This document shows, in pieces, positions 21,632-34,720 of a DNA stretch of 64,000 nucleotides. The position numbers and the translations under genes were made by a program. This stretch comes from Euphorbia lathyris (Eukaryota; Streptophyta; Magnoliopsida; Malpighiales; Euphorbiaceae), in NCBI RefSeq assembly GCF_963576675.1, contig NC_088911.1, forward strand, positions 129,273,929 to 129,337,928, in the 5' to 3' direction. Under the pieces are notes generated by a model. The model was given only the letters and a program-made list of their open reading frames with translations, searched no databases and had not been told where the DNA came from. How positions within the stretch are numbered: position 1 is the stretch's first letter; each line of letters begins with the position of its first letter.

Positions 21632-24600
21632 TCAAGGGCGAGCCTCGTTGCTGCTATTGCTGCTACCAGCTGAATGGTCGGACCTCTGGCTGGACTGTTG
21701 CACACCAGATTGGGGGATGGGGAGGCCACTCTTCGAAAATATTGACCCTACCAATCCACTAGACGTGCTCGTTGATGAAGACATCCGGGTTGAACTAGAG
21801 TCCTTACTTGACCCCGAAATAAGCTCAGGCCGCAACTCCGAAGACGAAGATGATGGGGCTAAAGTACCTATTGAAGAGCCCACAGGATATGGTGCAACAG
21901 GCATATCAGAAAGAGAAGATGCAGATGGACTGTAACTCAATGTCCCCATTGGATGATCAAATTTGCACGCGGGTCCAAACTTGCACTGCCCACGTAGCGT
22001 ATAGTGTGTACAATGAGGTGCCCCCTGCCAAACATAAAGAACATATCACAGATGGAGACTCAAGTTACAACCAAACATGCACAATTGAACTAATGGAAAC
22101 CATCAAAAATCCTTGGAACTTTACATTATGTAACATTTAAGTCCGATTCTACAAAAATTCATTAAAAGATAAATGAATTGATGAGGGGAAAATAGGTACT
22201 TAACCATAATTTTTTGTCACATGGATGAAAAAAAGTCAATGATTTAGTCAAACTTGTCCATGTCATCAACAACAACAACAACAACAACAAAGCCTTAGTC
22301 CCGAAATGATTCGGGGTCGGCTAACATGAACCATCATATAAAACCGTGAAATCAAGTCGTGTCAGTGACACAAATTCTCTCCCTCCACTCTTTCCTATCC
22401 ACTACCATATTTTTCTCAATCCCCAATAAACTCATATTACTCTCGATCACCCTCCTCCAAGTTTGCTTAGGTCTTCCCCTACCCCTCACCACTACATCCC
22501 TTTGCCACTCTTCAGTCCTCCTAACCGGCGCATCAAGTGCTCTCAATTGATGTAACCCCTACTTTTGTCCTAATTATTTCATTACTCACCCGATCCTTTC
22601 TCGTATGACCACACATCCATCTCAACATACGCATCTCCGCCACCGACATCTTATGAGTGTGACAGTGTTTCACTGCCCAACACTCCGTACCATATAACAG
22701 TGTTGGTCTGATTGTCCATGTCATCGTTTCATTAAAAAAATTACGCATTTTTGTTGATTTTGACTTTAATGTTACGGAATGTACGGTTCAAGGATTTTTA
22801 TGTCAAGATATGAAGTTTAGGGGGCAACAGTTCAAAAGTCATGGATGTATTTTATCCTAATATAACTGGTTGGCTTATCAAGGGACTTGTCAAAGGATGA
22901 GGAAATTATTGAAATTAAAGGAGTGTCACGTCGGATGAAGATATAGATACCAGGTGACAGGGAATTCCAAATTGCCAAGTCAAGTGAGCCACTAACTAAC
23001 ATGCAACCACATTGCATAACAACAAAACATTCGAGGATGCAACAAACTCAACCAAGTAATAATGTCTCAACATTGTTTCCTAACCAGGAAAAATCAGTAA
23101 GCAATGACAAGACAACACAAGCACCACTTGTAAAAAGAATCACACAAATAAAAAACCTCAAAGTTGGGTTCCATGACCGTGTAAGAGTATGCTAAAAGAA
23201 TGCACATTATTCAAATGAATTAAATGCTGGGGAGAGAAAGATGTGATGAAGACTATTGGCCAGGAAAATCAATGCAAATCATAGCATACACACCATGCAG
23301 TCATGCGTATGAGGGTCTTTAACTGTTTAGTGTCAATTTAAGAAACTGTTGAATTTGTTTCCCGAAATAGAAAAACTTAAGGATATTTGTATACTTGAAA
23401 TGAAATGGGAATGCAGGAAACATGCCATCGCCTCCTTTATGAGGAGCCATTTTGAGAATTAAGATAAGAAAAAACAGCATCCACCTATGCATCCAATTCA
23501 CAAAGAGAAATGACTCATAAATGTCTTGCCGTTACGTATTCTAGTCATGACACCCTGAAAACATAGCAGACGGAAAGTTGAACATAAGCATTTTCATATA
23601 AAGCAGCACCATGTCAATCATCAAACAGTATTCTCCGCAATGCTCAATGTTACTTCCAGCACATTATCACTTGGAAACAAAAAATACCATATAAAAAAGC
23701 CAATCTGCAAATTACAACTGACAAAGAATGGCACAGATACATACATCTTACTAGCAAAAAAAAAGAGGTAATGAAAGAATCATTTTATTTGCTCCTTTTG
23801 GCAGAGGAGAAAAAATACTTCATGTTCCAATCTTGAAGACAAATGTTGGAAGAGATCTTGAAGATAGATAGATTATCAAAATTTGGATTTTGTGACAAAT
23901 AATGATTTTGACTGTAGTATAAAAAAACAGCAGTATATGGTAGAATTTCACCTGTCACTTGCTGCAAAAATAACAGAGAAACTAGCAGATCCCTTCAATG
24001 CATTAACCATAAACTAGTGTTTTCCAGTAACAAAATTGACAAGGTCTTTCAACAGAAGACAAGTCACCAAGTTTCAAATTTCAACTAATAAAAAAAAAGT
24101 TAAGACAATGTTCAGCAGCAGAATTGGCAAATAATTAATTAACTCTAAAAAGTGAAACACTGGATCTGGATGCACAAAAAAAGCACAATTACATTTTCCA
24201 GAATGACATGGAAAGCTAGAGAATTGCAATACAGAGAATGATCAACTGGGCTTAAATAGGCATGTGACTACACAATCTAACGGAAACTAGAAACTAGAAC
24301 GTATTCAGACTTAAGAGTATCATGATGAAAAATGGAAAACTTTCCAGAGCTCCATTAGGCAATTATTTTAACCAATGAAAGCACAGAGATGAAATAAAAG
24401 GCTGCTATTCTGACTTGCATGTTATATATTATAATCAAGGACAAGACATTCCCTACTCAACATAGGAAGAACATATGATTCATGCACAATTCAACCGTCC
24501 ACCAAACAAATTGACCCCAAAATTGGTAATAAATTCTCTAACTGAAAACCCAATTCTAGCACTGAGCAACAGATGGCAAGGCAGGAAGGAAAACAGCCAT

Positions 24601-26797
24601 TCTTGAGCTGTGGTTTCCAAAACAGAAGAAGAAGAAACAGAGAAACATTAGTAGCACATTTGTATATGATTACTTTCTCTAACAAACACATTCACAAAGC
24701 ACAGGTATGGTTGAATTGTGCATGAATCATAGCATTTAGCTGAAGCATAATTTCCACAGGAGGACGAACTACAAAAAAGAGATGACAGACACATTTAGCA
24801 GAAATGATCATGTCAATGACAGCAAGCGAGATGAAAGGAGGAAGAACGGGACCAATTACGTAACTGCAGCACATGTTCGCATCAGTTAACAAATCCACAT
24901 TGACTGAATCACATACAAGGTAGATGATAGAATTTATATCTAATGTCAGGATAGTAATAACTGATTTCGTGATATAGAACACAACAACAAAAAGAAGTTC
25001 TGAGAAGAGGCTCACCGGACGTAGAGGAAGACCAATGGGGCTGAGAACAACATTTGCTTTTGGTGCAACCATTTCAGGCGGATGATGGTATCTACATGAG
25101 GATCCAAATTTACAATCACCATTTTTCATGTAATACTGACATTCGGGTTGGCCAGGCCTTTGTGGAAAAGAGTGTTCTTTCTGGCTGCTGCTTGAAGGGC
25201 CAACTGAACTTGGCATTGGTTGATAAGCTCCTGTATAAGCAGGTGCTGAAGGGGATAGCTGTGTTATCCCGTAAACTCCCGGTCCAACTGTTGGCTGAGT
25301 ACCAGGAGATGCATGAGGACTTACAGATGTCTGCACCAGACAAATGACATAAAAACAGTACTTGTTTTTCACAATGCTTTAGCAAATAGATGGAAAAAAA
25401 AAACGAACATACCGGGTAGGGACTCCAGCTCGGATATGGAACTACACCTGGGGAAACCAGCATTGGACCATAAGGACCTGGTACATATGAGCCGTGCAGT
25501 AAAGGAGGAGGCCTTGCAACTACTAATCCATACTGTTGAGAAGAAGGGAGAGATTGAGACTGAACGGCCGGATACAATGCCTGAGCAGGTACAGGGGCAG
25601 GGACAGGTGCAACTTGTGGCGGCAGTGATTGTGCTGGAATCTGCAAGTTAGCAGGCTGCGGGTGATGGAATTTACACGTTGCACCGAACTTACACTGCCC
25701 TGTTTTCACATAATATGTACATTCTTTCTCGCCCTGTTGAGAATTAAAGACAAAGTAACAAGCAAACTTAACTTCAGGTCCACGAACTAAAAGTAGAAAA
25801 ATAAACATCAATCAAACAAGTCAGCAGACGAATATACAGACCGGACGCAAAGGGTATCCGTAATAATTTAGTGACACAGGACTAACAGAACCACCTCCCT
25901 GTTTAGGATGGTGGTACTTGCAGGAAGCACCAAATTTGCAGGTCCCGGTCCGCATATAATACTGCAAAACAAGTAAACAAAAGTACAATCAGTACAAAAC
26001 AAAATCCCCATTCCTGCAACCAAAGACATCAGAAAATAACAACAACTCTAATTTAGCCCTATAGAGAACCACATTATGAGGAATACTGTCATGACTTCAT
26101 AAAATGCCCAAAAATGGCATATATAATGAGATTGAAATGGAGTACCTGACACACAGGTTGGCCGACTCGCTCCGGGAATTCGCCAGGACCAGTTCTTGGA
26201 GCACCTAATACCTAAGCAATGTTCATAGATAGAAACAAACTTGATCAATTAGAAAACGAGTGATAGATCTTATCACATGCTCAAAGCAACACTGAGTTCA
26301 ATTTCAATTGGAAAACGACAAGATCAAAAGGAACAAAGGGCGCTCATTGATGACTTTGAAGCAAAGAATCAAACAGTTAGAATACAAACTTAAATTGATG
26401 ACAAAAGCAAAAGGAATCAGCTGAAAATTACCGCGCCACGGTCACGCGGGTGATTGAACCGACACCTAGCTCCATACCCGCAAAACCCGGTCCTCAAGTA
26501 ATAGATACAATCGGCTTCGTCGGGTCTCTCTGGATACCCAGATTCTTCTTCCCCTAAACCCAGCTGCCAAACACCCTCTACATTCATAAACGAAACCAAA
26601 CAATCACAATCCAAAAAACGAAGATCGCTCTCAGAATAATACCCATTTTTAATTTCTCTCCACATTCAATAAACAACCCCAAATTGGAATGCAGGTTAAA
26701 TGAACTAACCTTCAAGCCCAGTTTCAGGCCCCGGCGCTGTCCATTCCGGCGACGGATCGGACTGCGAGCCCTCCTGAGTCCGACCGTACCGGTCCAT
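21632..26797 (-). CDS. ZFN-type protein with five CCCH zinc fingers, seven exons
   Basis: Exons on the minus strand: 26797-26710, 26577-26432, 26211-26146, 25961-25842, 25733-25413, 25330-25016, 22024-21632. All introns are GT..AG and phases fit, giving 1449 nt (482 residues). The start is [10 protein letters not shown]; the end is SSNEARP-stop. Five C-X8-C-X5-C-X3-H fingers are complete: [80 protein letters not shown] and [20 protein letters not shown]. Three lie N-terminal and two follow a Pro/Ser/Val-rich linker, the layout of Arabidopsis ZFN1-type proteins, which bind nucleic acid (RNA, or DNA with nuclease activity reported for ZFN1). The C-terminal 100 residues are Ser-rich. The last intron (22025-25015, 2991 bp) is long and holds a LINE fragment. 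A splice variant retaining intron sequence cannot be excluded. Confidence 0.93.
22254..22267. repeat. Target-site duplication of the intronic LINE (left copy)
   Basis: ttgtccatgtcatc, repeated exactly at 22712-22725. Its length fits target-primed reverse transcription. Confidence 0.85.
22268..22711 (-). mobile_element. 5'-truncated RTE-type LINE in the last CCCH intron
   Basis: The minus strand encodes the C-terminal end of a plant RTE-clade LINE protein: [29 protein letters not shown], then, after a small deletion and frameshift, [13 protein letters not shown] and [10 protein letters not shown]. The 3' end is a (TTG)n tract (CAACAACAAC on the plus strand, about 22268-22289), the usual tail of plant RTE LINEs. 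A 14-base target duplication ttgtccatgtcatc flanks it (22254-22267 and 22712-22725). Sense is the same as the host gene. Confidence 0.88.
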
Positions 26798-27133
26798 CCC
26801 CGAATTTCGCGGAACGGATAGAATGAGGCTCCGATCAAATGGGGAGCAGTTCTTCTAGAGAGAGAAAGTAAAAACAAAACAGAAATAGAAATAGGAAAAG
26901 TTTCAGCTTTTTGGATTTTTGATTTTGGGGTGCTTTCTTTTTCACTCTCACAACACACACACAGACAAACTCGCACAGTGTTTGGGTTTGATGGTTTTAG
27001 CCGTTTCTCTCACTACTTTTTTTTTCTTTCTTCTCTTTCTCGCTCTATCAGAGCTTTCAAAGTAATGGTTTTTTCTTTTCTTTCTTTTTTTTTCTCCCCC
27101 TTTGATCTTTCTTCCTTCCTAGTGGTTTATATA
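26798..27133 (-). promoter_or_regulatory. 5' UTR and core promoter of the CCCH gene
   Basis: TATATAAA on the minus strand at 27126-27133 predicts a start near 27095 and a leader of about 300 bases. The leader is purine-rich on the minus strand (AGAGAGAAAG; CT-rich on plus), common for plant genes. No upstream intron acceptor was seen. Confidence 0.6.
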
Positions 27134-29846
27134 CGCGCCAAACAGAGAAGAAATCACCTAAATTAATGGTAATTAAATCAATTTAATTAAGTTTAATCAA
27201 GGATTAAAAACTTAATTAAATTGGAAGAAGTGTATGTGTTAAGGAAGAAGCAGAACAGAACAGAACTCAGCTCAGCTCAGTTAACCAACCAAACTGTTGT
27301 CCGAATTCTCTTTTTTTTTTAGGGTTGTTAAATGACTAAAAAACCCTTGTCCTTTTGACGGTGACTTGGAAATGGACGTGTTTGTTGGGTCTGACAAAGT
27401 TGTCTTTTCTTACCAATAGAAGAGTTAGAGTATTAATTAACTGATAAAACTAAACTAATCCTCTACAAGTGAGTGTAATAAAGTGAAAAAGAGGGTAACG
27501 TGGCATGAAATGAGGATCTTCCTTAATTTTGTAAAAGGTTTATCAAATTTATTATTTTCTTTTTTATACTTTTTTTCTTTAGTTTTTTACAATATATATA
27601 TAAAATTGACTAGTAAGAATCTTTATTTTAAAAAAAAACGTGCAATTTACGAGTTATAAAATTATATTTATTATTTTTTTTAAATAATAAAATAAATTTT
27701 ATAGTTTAATTAAGTCAGTGTGACACAGTGTATATAATATTTTATATTTATTTTAGTTTTAAAATTTAAATTTTTTAATTGTATAAATTAAATATTTTTT
27801 AACACGATAATACATTCAATTATACGTTGTTGCATACTCATTTTTATATAATATGATTATTAACACTATAAATTTTAATATTTTGACTATGTGAAAAAAA
27901 TTCATAATAATTTTTATAATATAATTTCTAAGAAAATATATTTAAATTCATCATTAATTGAGAACAGAAAGAATAATAATTTTATTAAATTGAATAACAT
28001 ATATAATAAAATTATAATTGAATATAATAAATCTTCGGATGAATGGAAGAAGAAGATTTTGAAACCTAATTAGATTTGTCTTCTCAATACATATTTTACC
28101 GCAATCGACAATCTTCTCAAAAAAATACAATAAAAGTGTGAGTCAAACTCTCATTCAATCTATCGAGTTATCACCAGCAAACCAAGAAATAGAATGAATG
28201 AATTGAAACAAAAGTTATGGAAGCTAAACAAAATTTGTCACATATAAAAATGAATTATTTATCTGTTTCGAATAAGCGTTGGTCACTCTTATCAGAAGAC
28301 TATTGAAATTTTTTTCTCAATAAATTCGCCTAGTGAATAATTAATCTTACACACGTTAATGACAGTTAATATAAGTGTAACCACTGAAAACATTTACATG
28401 ATTAATAATAAACATTAATTCCATTAATAACATTTAATTATCCAGTAACTACCATTTAATTTTTATATTATTAATATCTTACTAAAGAGAAAATATTGAT
28501 TTTTATTTTTTATATATACATCAATATTTGTTGATGTATCACTCCTAAAATTTATTTTTAGGTTAAGTATATATATATACTAGTCGAAGTCTCGCGTGAT
28601 GTACGGATGCGATATTTTGTCAAATATTCAACTTTAAACGTATGAAATAAAAAAAATCTTTTCAATAATACATAAATTGAATCAAATTGAAGAACGTAAT
28701 AATAATTAAAAGAAAAATAAAAAATTTACTTATGGTCCTGAAAAAACTAAAGTGCAAAAGGCGAGCATAAGTAAAGATAAAAGTTATTACATTGGTGTAA
28801 TCAAATATCTTTGATAACCAAAATCGAGAAGAAAAAAGATCTAAAAAAACAAAAAATATATAAGGAACTTAAAAAAATAAAATAATAGTAATAGTTTGGA
28901 GACTTTCTCTAAATTATTACCATTGTTTGGTCTTCTTGCTTTTCTTTTGTCACACCTCTTTTATCACACTTAGCTCTGTTATCTGCTTCCAGTATTCAAG
29001 CTCACCCACAATTTCATATATAATTGTTCTCCAGAGAACATATTATAGACAAGAACCTTTTTTTTTTTACAGAGTTGATACAGAGACAAAACAATAATCA
29101 ATTCCCTCTCCAAATAATCAACAATTAATCTACTAACTAAATAAAAGAAGATAGAAAATTAAATAAAAATCACTACTACAATAAAAATTAAAATCAATAT
29201 TTAAACCTAAAATTAGACATAATTTGTCAATTTTGGTGGTGATGGTTAGTGATAATGAAGGGAACGAAAATTTAATCCAAACATTCTCGCAACGAAAATC
29301 AGTTTCTCTAAATCTTCTCTCAGTGCTCTTCTTTTTTTCTTTTTTCGAGCAATTATACAATTATTCATTTATTTTACCTACACCTTTCACATAAGATCTT
29401 TAAATATATTTAGGAGGTCGTACTAGCTATCGGTTTTGTTAATCTTTTTGGCTCTTCCTTCACATTCTTGTATTCTTTTATTTTTTCATTAATATATCGG
29501 GCTTCGGGTTTGGAGGTGCGGGCAGGGGTGCCAACCTAGTTGGGATGCTTGCGCAAAGCTCTTCCGAAGTTTCCTACTTTTAATAAAAAAAATAAAAATG
29601 ATGTAGTTTCTTTATAGACACATCAGACGTTAAATAAAATTACTTTCGAACGGTTAAAAATACAAACTTTGAATATAAATAAAGTGAGTAATACGCTATT
29701 AACCGAGTTTTATGTTCAAAATTGATTTTTTTTTTTTGTTATTATAAACTTAATGCATGTATTATATTGACTGATAGCTCAATGTATCAATTAGCGAGTA
29801 AAATAAATTTTTACTTTTCAAGTTCATATAATTAAAAGCTTATAGC
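27134..29846. other. Long AT-rich intergenic block
   Basis: About 2.7 kb of very AT-rich DNA without a credible gene; short frames consist of Asn/Ile/Lys/Tyr. A (TA)n run ends at an ACTAGTCGAAGTCTCGCG phrase near 28578, and a moderately GC-rich phrase at 29500-29570 is followed by an A-rich tail (SINE-like look, unproven). Probably eroded transposons. Confidence 0.4.
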
Positions 29847-29876
29847 AAATTTAAAATAAAGTTAGAAAAATAGCTA

Positions 29877-30055
29877 ACACGCCATGTGATTAAGCCACAC
29901 GTTGTGTAAGCTGTGTGAGTTTTACAAGCAGCAGGAAAAATGCATCCACACAATATGTTGAATAGGCACACGTCGTGTGGAGGCACTGAAAAGCTTCTGC
30001 CAAAAATTAAACGTTTCACACAATGTATGACTTAACTTACACGCCATGTGAAGTG
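29877..30055 (+). repeat. Cluster of six CACAC-N-GTGTG type palindromes
   Basis: ACACGCCATGTG, CCACACGTTGTGTA, CCACACAATATGTTG, CACACGTCGTGTGG, CACACAATGTATG and ACACGCCATGTG occur within about 180 bases upstream of the LTR TATA box. The reverse LTR copy has CACACAGTGTGTGG, CCACACATCGTGTG and CCACACAACATGTGG in the same place. Confidence 0.7.
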
Positions 30056-30357
30056 TGAGATAGAAAATCGACAGCACCACTCAAGAATGGTTCGGGGATT
30101 CAGGACCGTGGGACGCATCAACGAGCTAACAACCGAACCAATTGCTCACTCTGAATTCTAACACCTCATTTACACATGTGCAAAAGCCATCAACAACCCA
30201 TTACTCACTAACCCAAGATTTAAGGAAGAGTTTGATGAATTGGCTGAAGAATGGAACAAAAATAGGAGAAGTGGAATGAATTCAAGAGATGAGAAGAACA
30301 TGAGAGTGAATTAAGGATGAGTATGCAATATGGGCATCCACCCTATCTTGAAAAAAC

Positions 30358-30365
30358 TATAAATA
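30358..30365 (+). promoter_or_regulatory. TATA box of the G1 LTR
   Basis: TATAAATA; the same element sits in the reverse LTR at 38399-38406. Conservation between two diverged copies supports a promoter role. Confidence 0.6.
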
Positions 30366-30669
30366 GGACTCAAATCTTCCTTTCCAAATCCCAACCAACA
30401 AAACAAAAACACCTACACTATATCAAAATTACTCTAGACTTTGTTCATCATTTTCCTAAGTTTCCATCTCTAATTTCATTCCAAAACCTCACTTTTAGCC
30501 TCAATTTGCCTTTTAGAAACTTGTTTTTAAAGTTCTTACTTATCATTTGACTATCAATCCTGAGTCCAAAAGTTAATATTTTCAAAGTTCAAAGTTTGAC
30601 TAAAATCAGTTTCTGTCAATTTTTCTACATTTTATCCAACAAATTCATTTTCACATTTCAAACTCTTTA

Positions 30670-31180
30670 CGTCCCGTTTTCATCCTCAATTTTTATACAC
30701 ACTCGTTCTTAACGTCTTGAATTTGACTTTAGTCTTTCGTTTCGCCTTATTTTGTGTCTGAAAGCTCGTTTTACAAGTTGTTCTTTACACATTAATTCAT
30801 TTTACACTTTCTGCCTGGTTTTTACAGTTTCTGCCCATTCTCGGCCTCTTAAAGTCTATTTTTGCTCTCAATTCTTATACATGCTTGTTTTCGACATCCT
30901 AAACTTCACTTCAGTCTTTCGTTTTGCCTTATTTCGTGTCCAAAAACTTGTTTTATAAACCCTTCTTTGGATCCCAAATCATTTTCCACAAGCTGCCCAG
31001 CTTTTACATGTTCTGTCCAGTGCTTCCATTTTAACATTTACAGACCCTTAGAGTTTGATTCGGACCCTAATTCTTACACACACTTATTCCTAACATCCTA
31101 AACTTTGTTGTAGGCTTTCGTTTCACATTAATCTGTATCTGAAAGCTCATTTACAAGCCATCCAAAGTGAGACACAAATC
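30670..31180 (+). repeat. Three imperfect tandem repeats (180-200 bp) inside the G1 LTR
   Basis: Each unit contains (C)TCAATT(C/T)TTATACA, a T-rich middle with CTTTCGTTT, and a GAAAGCTC/ACTTG-TTTTA end. They start near 30687, 30869 and 31067. The reverse LTR also shows at least two units. Confidence 0.65.
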
Positions 31181-31848
31181 CTAAGCCAAATATGTCCAAA
31201 CTAAGCTACTCATTCCATTCTCAATCTGTTTAAACCAGAAACCCACAGATGAAATCAGTCCTGATCTTTGTCGTTCACTCAAAGTGCTCATAGTATTCGC
31301 AGATCCAAAGTCGGCCATAGTTCAATGCCTCCTCGAGATAGCTAATTGTGGGTCCGAGTTTATCATTTCAATTTCTAATTTCATTTTCTTTATTATAATT
31401 ATAGCAATTCAATTCATGCTCATGTTACTGGTTTTTTTACATCCAATTGTGCAATTGGTTTAGCTATATGTTGATATAGAAATTATTTTAATTGTATATA
31501 TTTACCATCAACAATTGTACTCATACTCATTTTGATATCAATAGAATAGCCCCTTTTCACCAAATCGTGTGTCAATTTCGCACTTTTATTTCCCTTTACT
31601 TACCCACAATAGCTTAAAATCATCTAGCAAAGCTTTTATAACAATGCTAGGAGTCCAATAGGGGCTTTTTCAATCCCTGCGTTTCTCGCCAAATCGTTTC
31701 GATTAGATTTTAAGTTTTGGCGCGCATAATCCATATACTTAACCATCCATATTAATTGAGAATTAACTTCTCTGGTACGCCCACACCCAAACCACACATG
31801 ACAAGGTTGAAATTAGCATTATTATAAAAAAATATCGCTAATAATTTT

Positions 31849-31866
31849 TGGCACGCCCAGTGGACC
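31849..31866 (+). other. Candidate primer-binding site of the G1 element
   Basis: TGGCACGCCCAGTGGACC, nine bases after the LTR end. It is unlike the initiator-Met site of the Copia elements here. A TGGCACGCCCAGTGG phrase is familiar from other plant Gypsy elements, but I cannot name the tRNA with certainty. Confidence 0.5.
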
Positions 31867-32209
31867 TTTGACAAAAATTACAATACTTTTTTCCTACAGC
31901 ACATCCATAATTTTTTCCACAACCATGTTTTATTTTTCACGATTATCAGAACTTTGGTGACTTTAGCTTCCAAAACACATTAGTCTTAGTCTAGCAACGG
32001 TTTTAATTACTAGGACTTGTTTAGACTTGCTTTATTTGCTTGGTGTTGTTTGGACATTATTGTTATTTAATTTATGTTTATTTATTTTCCATACTTTACT
32101 TCCATGCAATTTTATTTGCTAGCAAAATAGGAGTATTTATTAGCATTGTTTACCTTATTTTGATAATAAATTTAGTTTAATCATTTTTACTTACCATTAT
32201 TCACGGAGA

Positions 32210-34720
32210 ATGACTCTAAGTAAGAACACATGGAAAGACCCTATTCCATCTGAATCAGAGGAAAGCCAAAACCAGAGTTACAACCAAAACAATGAACCAT
32301 AAGTACCTGAAGGGTTGGTGGCCAAGACGGTGAGCAACATTGAAGGGGCCAACTAAACACCACTTCAAGAGTTGGCCCCAATCAATTTTTTATACGGCCC
32401 TGTGAAACATGGAGAAGTATATGAACACAATGATGCAAACACTTGGAGCTAATAGCGAAGCCATAATAAAGGTGAATAAAGTGCCAGCCCTAGAGGAGAG
32501 AACCATTTATCTCACTAGTGAGGTAAATAAGATCCTAAAGAAGTGCACTGAAAATCTCTCTCAGAAGTCAACATCCTAAGTTGCGACAGATATTGGGAGA
32601 GGAGTCTCAATTGTCGGGTGTGAGTGAAAGGTATATCCCACCCCAGGCTCGTGAAGAAAATCTAAGGTTCAACGAGCGTGGAGATATGATTAGCCTAGAG
32701 CGCATTACAGTTCCACCACCATAACAACACTTTATATCTCACGTCGGACCTAGTAATCATGTTGAGTATTACAAAAAAAACATGTTCGTAATGTGGGGGG
32801 CAATGGAAGATGAGGTGGTTTCAATACACCGGATGCACGAGTTAAGTTGATACACAACCTTGGGGACACCCAACGAATAAAGAATATCGTCCAAGAGATC
32901 TATGGACCAGTTGTAAGGGAGGTGTACTGTCTGGAGTTCCAGAAGCCATATCCTCGATAGTATAATCAACAGTACCCTCAGCCTCATAATTTCATGATCC
33001 CTTATTTGACATTGTTTTCAAGAGAAGAAGGACAATCTACTGTAGAGCATGTGGCATGATTTATATTTCAGTGCAGTGGTTTAAGAATGGAAAGTAACTT
33101 TTATATGTTGTGTTTGCATTTATTTCCTGGCTCACTCACAGGTCCAACATTTTCTTGGTATACTACACTGCCGGCGGAGTCGATTAATGGATGGAAGAAA
33201 ATGGAAAGGCTTTTCCACACCCAATTCTGCTGCATGGAACCTGGCTTATATGTTGCTGAACTCTCTCGCATGGTGCTACGCCATAGTGAGCCTGTTGAAA
33301 ATATCATTAATAGGTTTAAAAAATGACGCATCAGTGCCGAATCAATATCCCTAAAATCAAGTTCGTAAAAATCGCTCAAAGAGGTTTAGAATTCGAAAAC
33401 CGAAAGAACTTCCAAGGAATCGATTTTCATGACTACTACGAACTTGTGGCGAAAGTGTTCGAGTGTGAAGAACTGGTGAGGGAAGACCATCGCCAAAAGA
33501 ATAACATCATAGGGAGTTACTAGGGAGATGTGCAAACTTATGAGGTTGTCATCGCTGATTTGACCAACACTGGGTCCCCAATGTGCCGATTTTATTAAAG
33601 AATCCTAAAGCCCCGGAGGTGGTCAAAATAAATCCAACAACCCAATATACCTTCGAAGTATCAAAGACGAAGGAAATCTTTGACTGCTTGTTGAGAGAGG
33701 AGTTCATCACTTTGCCATACGGACATGTGATCTCATCCAAAGAAGAAGTACGTGGATGAGACTACTGTAAGTATCATGACAACTGGAGCCATAGTAATCA
33801 AGTATGTTTTGGTTTTAGAAATGATGTGTATGATAGGATAAATTGGGTGATACTTCAATTCCTTGAGAAAAATGAGAGCATGATGATAGATGACGACCCT
33901 TTTCCCGATGGTTAACATAGTTAACGCCACTTTTTTAGAATGGGGGCAAGAAAAAACATTTTCCTAGCCCAAAAATCCAACAAATCTGGGTACCAAGGAT
34001 GGCGATATCGGTGGCAAAGTTAGAGAATAGCTTGAGGCTATGGCGAAACCTGAAGAACAAAGGTGTGCAACAGAAGCGCTCGCATTTCGTGACACCCCTA
34101 AGTACGACACCTATCAGCCTGTGGCAAATTAATAGCCACAAGAAATTCCCCAAACCTCTCTCAAAAAATGCAACAAAAAGAATGAGAATGAGAGAGGCAG
34201 AAAAAGAAAAAATCAGAATGAGGAATCCAGCGTTAATTCTAATGATGCAAAAGAAAAAAGCAAAAATAAAGAGAAAAATATCTAAATTCGCATCGGGCAT
34301 TTCGTCATTCAAATCTGGTGAGCAACTACCTTCTTAATTTTACCTTCAGATTTTAGAAGTGGGAGCTAGAAGGAGAATGCATTCACACCTGAAAAGGAAG
34401 AGCGAAGCATCACAACCATTAAAGCATTGGCAGAGGACTGCATGAAGAGGATTTATTTTGATAAACCCACTCCAAAGATGACCCATCACATAAGACATTA
34501 TATGTCAAGTCACATGTCGATAACAAGCCAATTTTTGGGTGCTCGTCAATAATGGGTCAGTTGTCAACATATCATGCCTATGAAGATGGTGCTAGCCCTT
34601 GGAAAGGCAAAAGACAATATCATTTCATCTAAAGTGTTAATGTCGCCATTCACTATGAGATTGCAAAAACATATAACGTCTTACCACTTGAGCTCACCAT
34701 AGGCAACCTGATGCGTGTTT
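32210..34720 (+). pseudogene. Decayed Gypsy gag and protease (G1)
   Basis: Starts at an ATG (32210) reading MTLSKNTWKDPIPSESEE. The core at 33087-33326 has the Retrotrans_gag pattern LFPGSLTGPTFSWYTTLP, then FHTQFC...EP and PVENIINRFKK, with stops afterwards. Around 34540 a VNNGSVVNI stretch corresponds to the Gypsy protease motif usually D-N/S-G-S, with the catalytic Asp lost. Many stops and frameshifts; no RT is found downstream. Confidence 0.7.

Larger units (their letters stand above)
29847..31840 (+). repeat. LTR of a Gypsy-like element, plus orientation (G1)
   Basis: Homologous in reverse to 37131-38897, which defines the ends: both share AATTTAAAATAAAGTTA at one end and AAAATATC(G/A)CTA at the other. 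It has a cluster of CACAC..GTGTG palindromes at its left end, TATAAATA at 30358-30365 and three imperfect repeats of 180-200 bp downstream. The termini are not clean TG..CA, so the borders are uncertain by several bases. It is followed directly by a priming-site-like sequence and a gag remnant. Confidence 0.7.

Noticed and set aside
27891..28073. 60-codon Asn/Ile/Lys-rich frame
   Set aside because: Composition is only that of very AT-rich DNA; no domain, no splice context.
29495..29590. SINE-like block (GC-richer phrase with TAGTTGGGATG followed by an A-rich tail)
   Set aside because: No proper internal promoter boxes and no target duplication could be found; left as unassigned.
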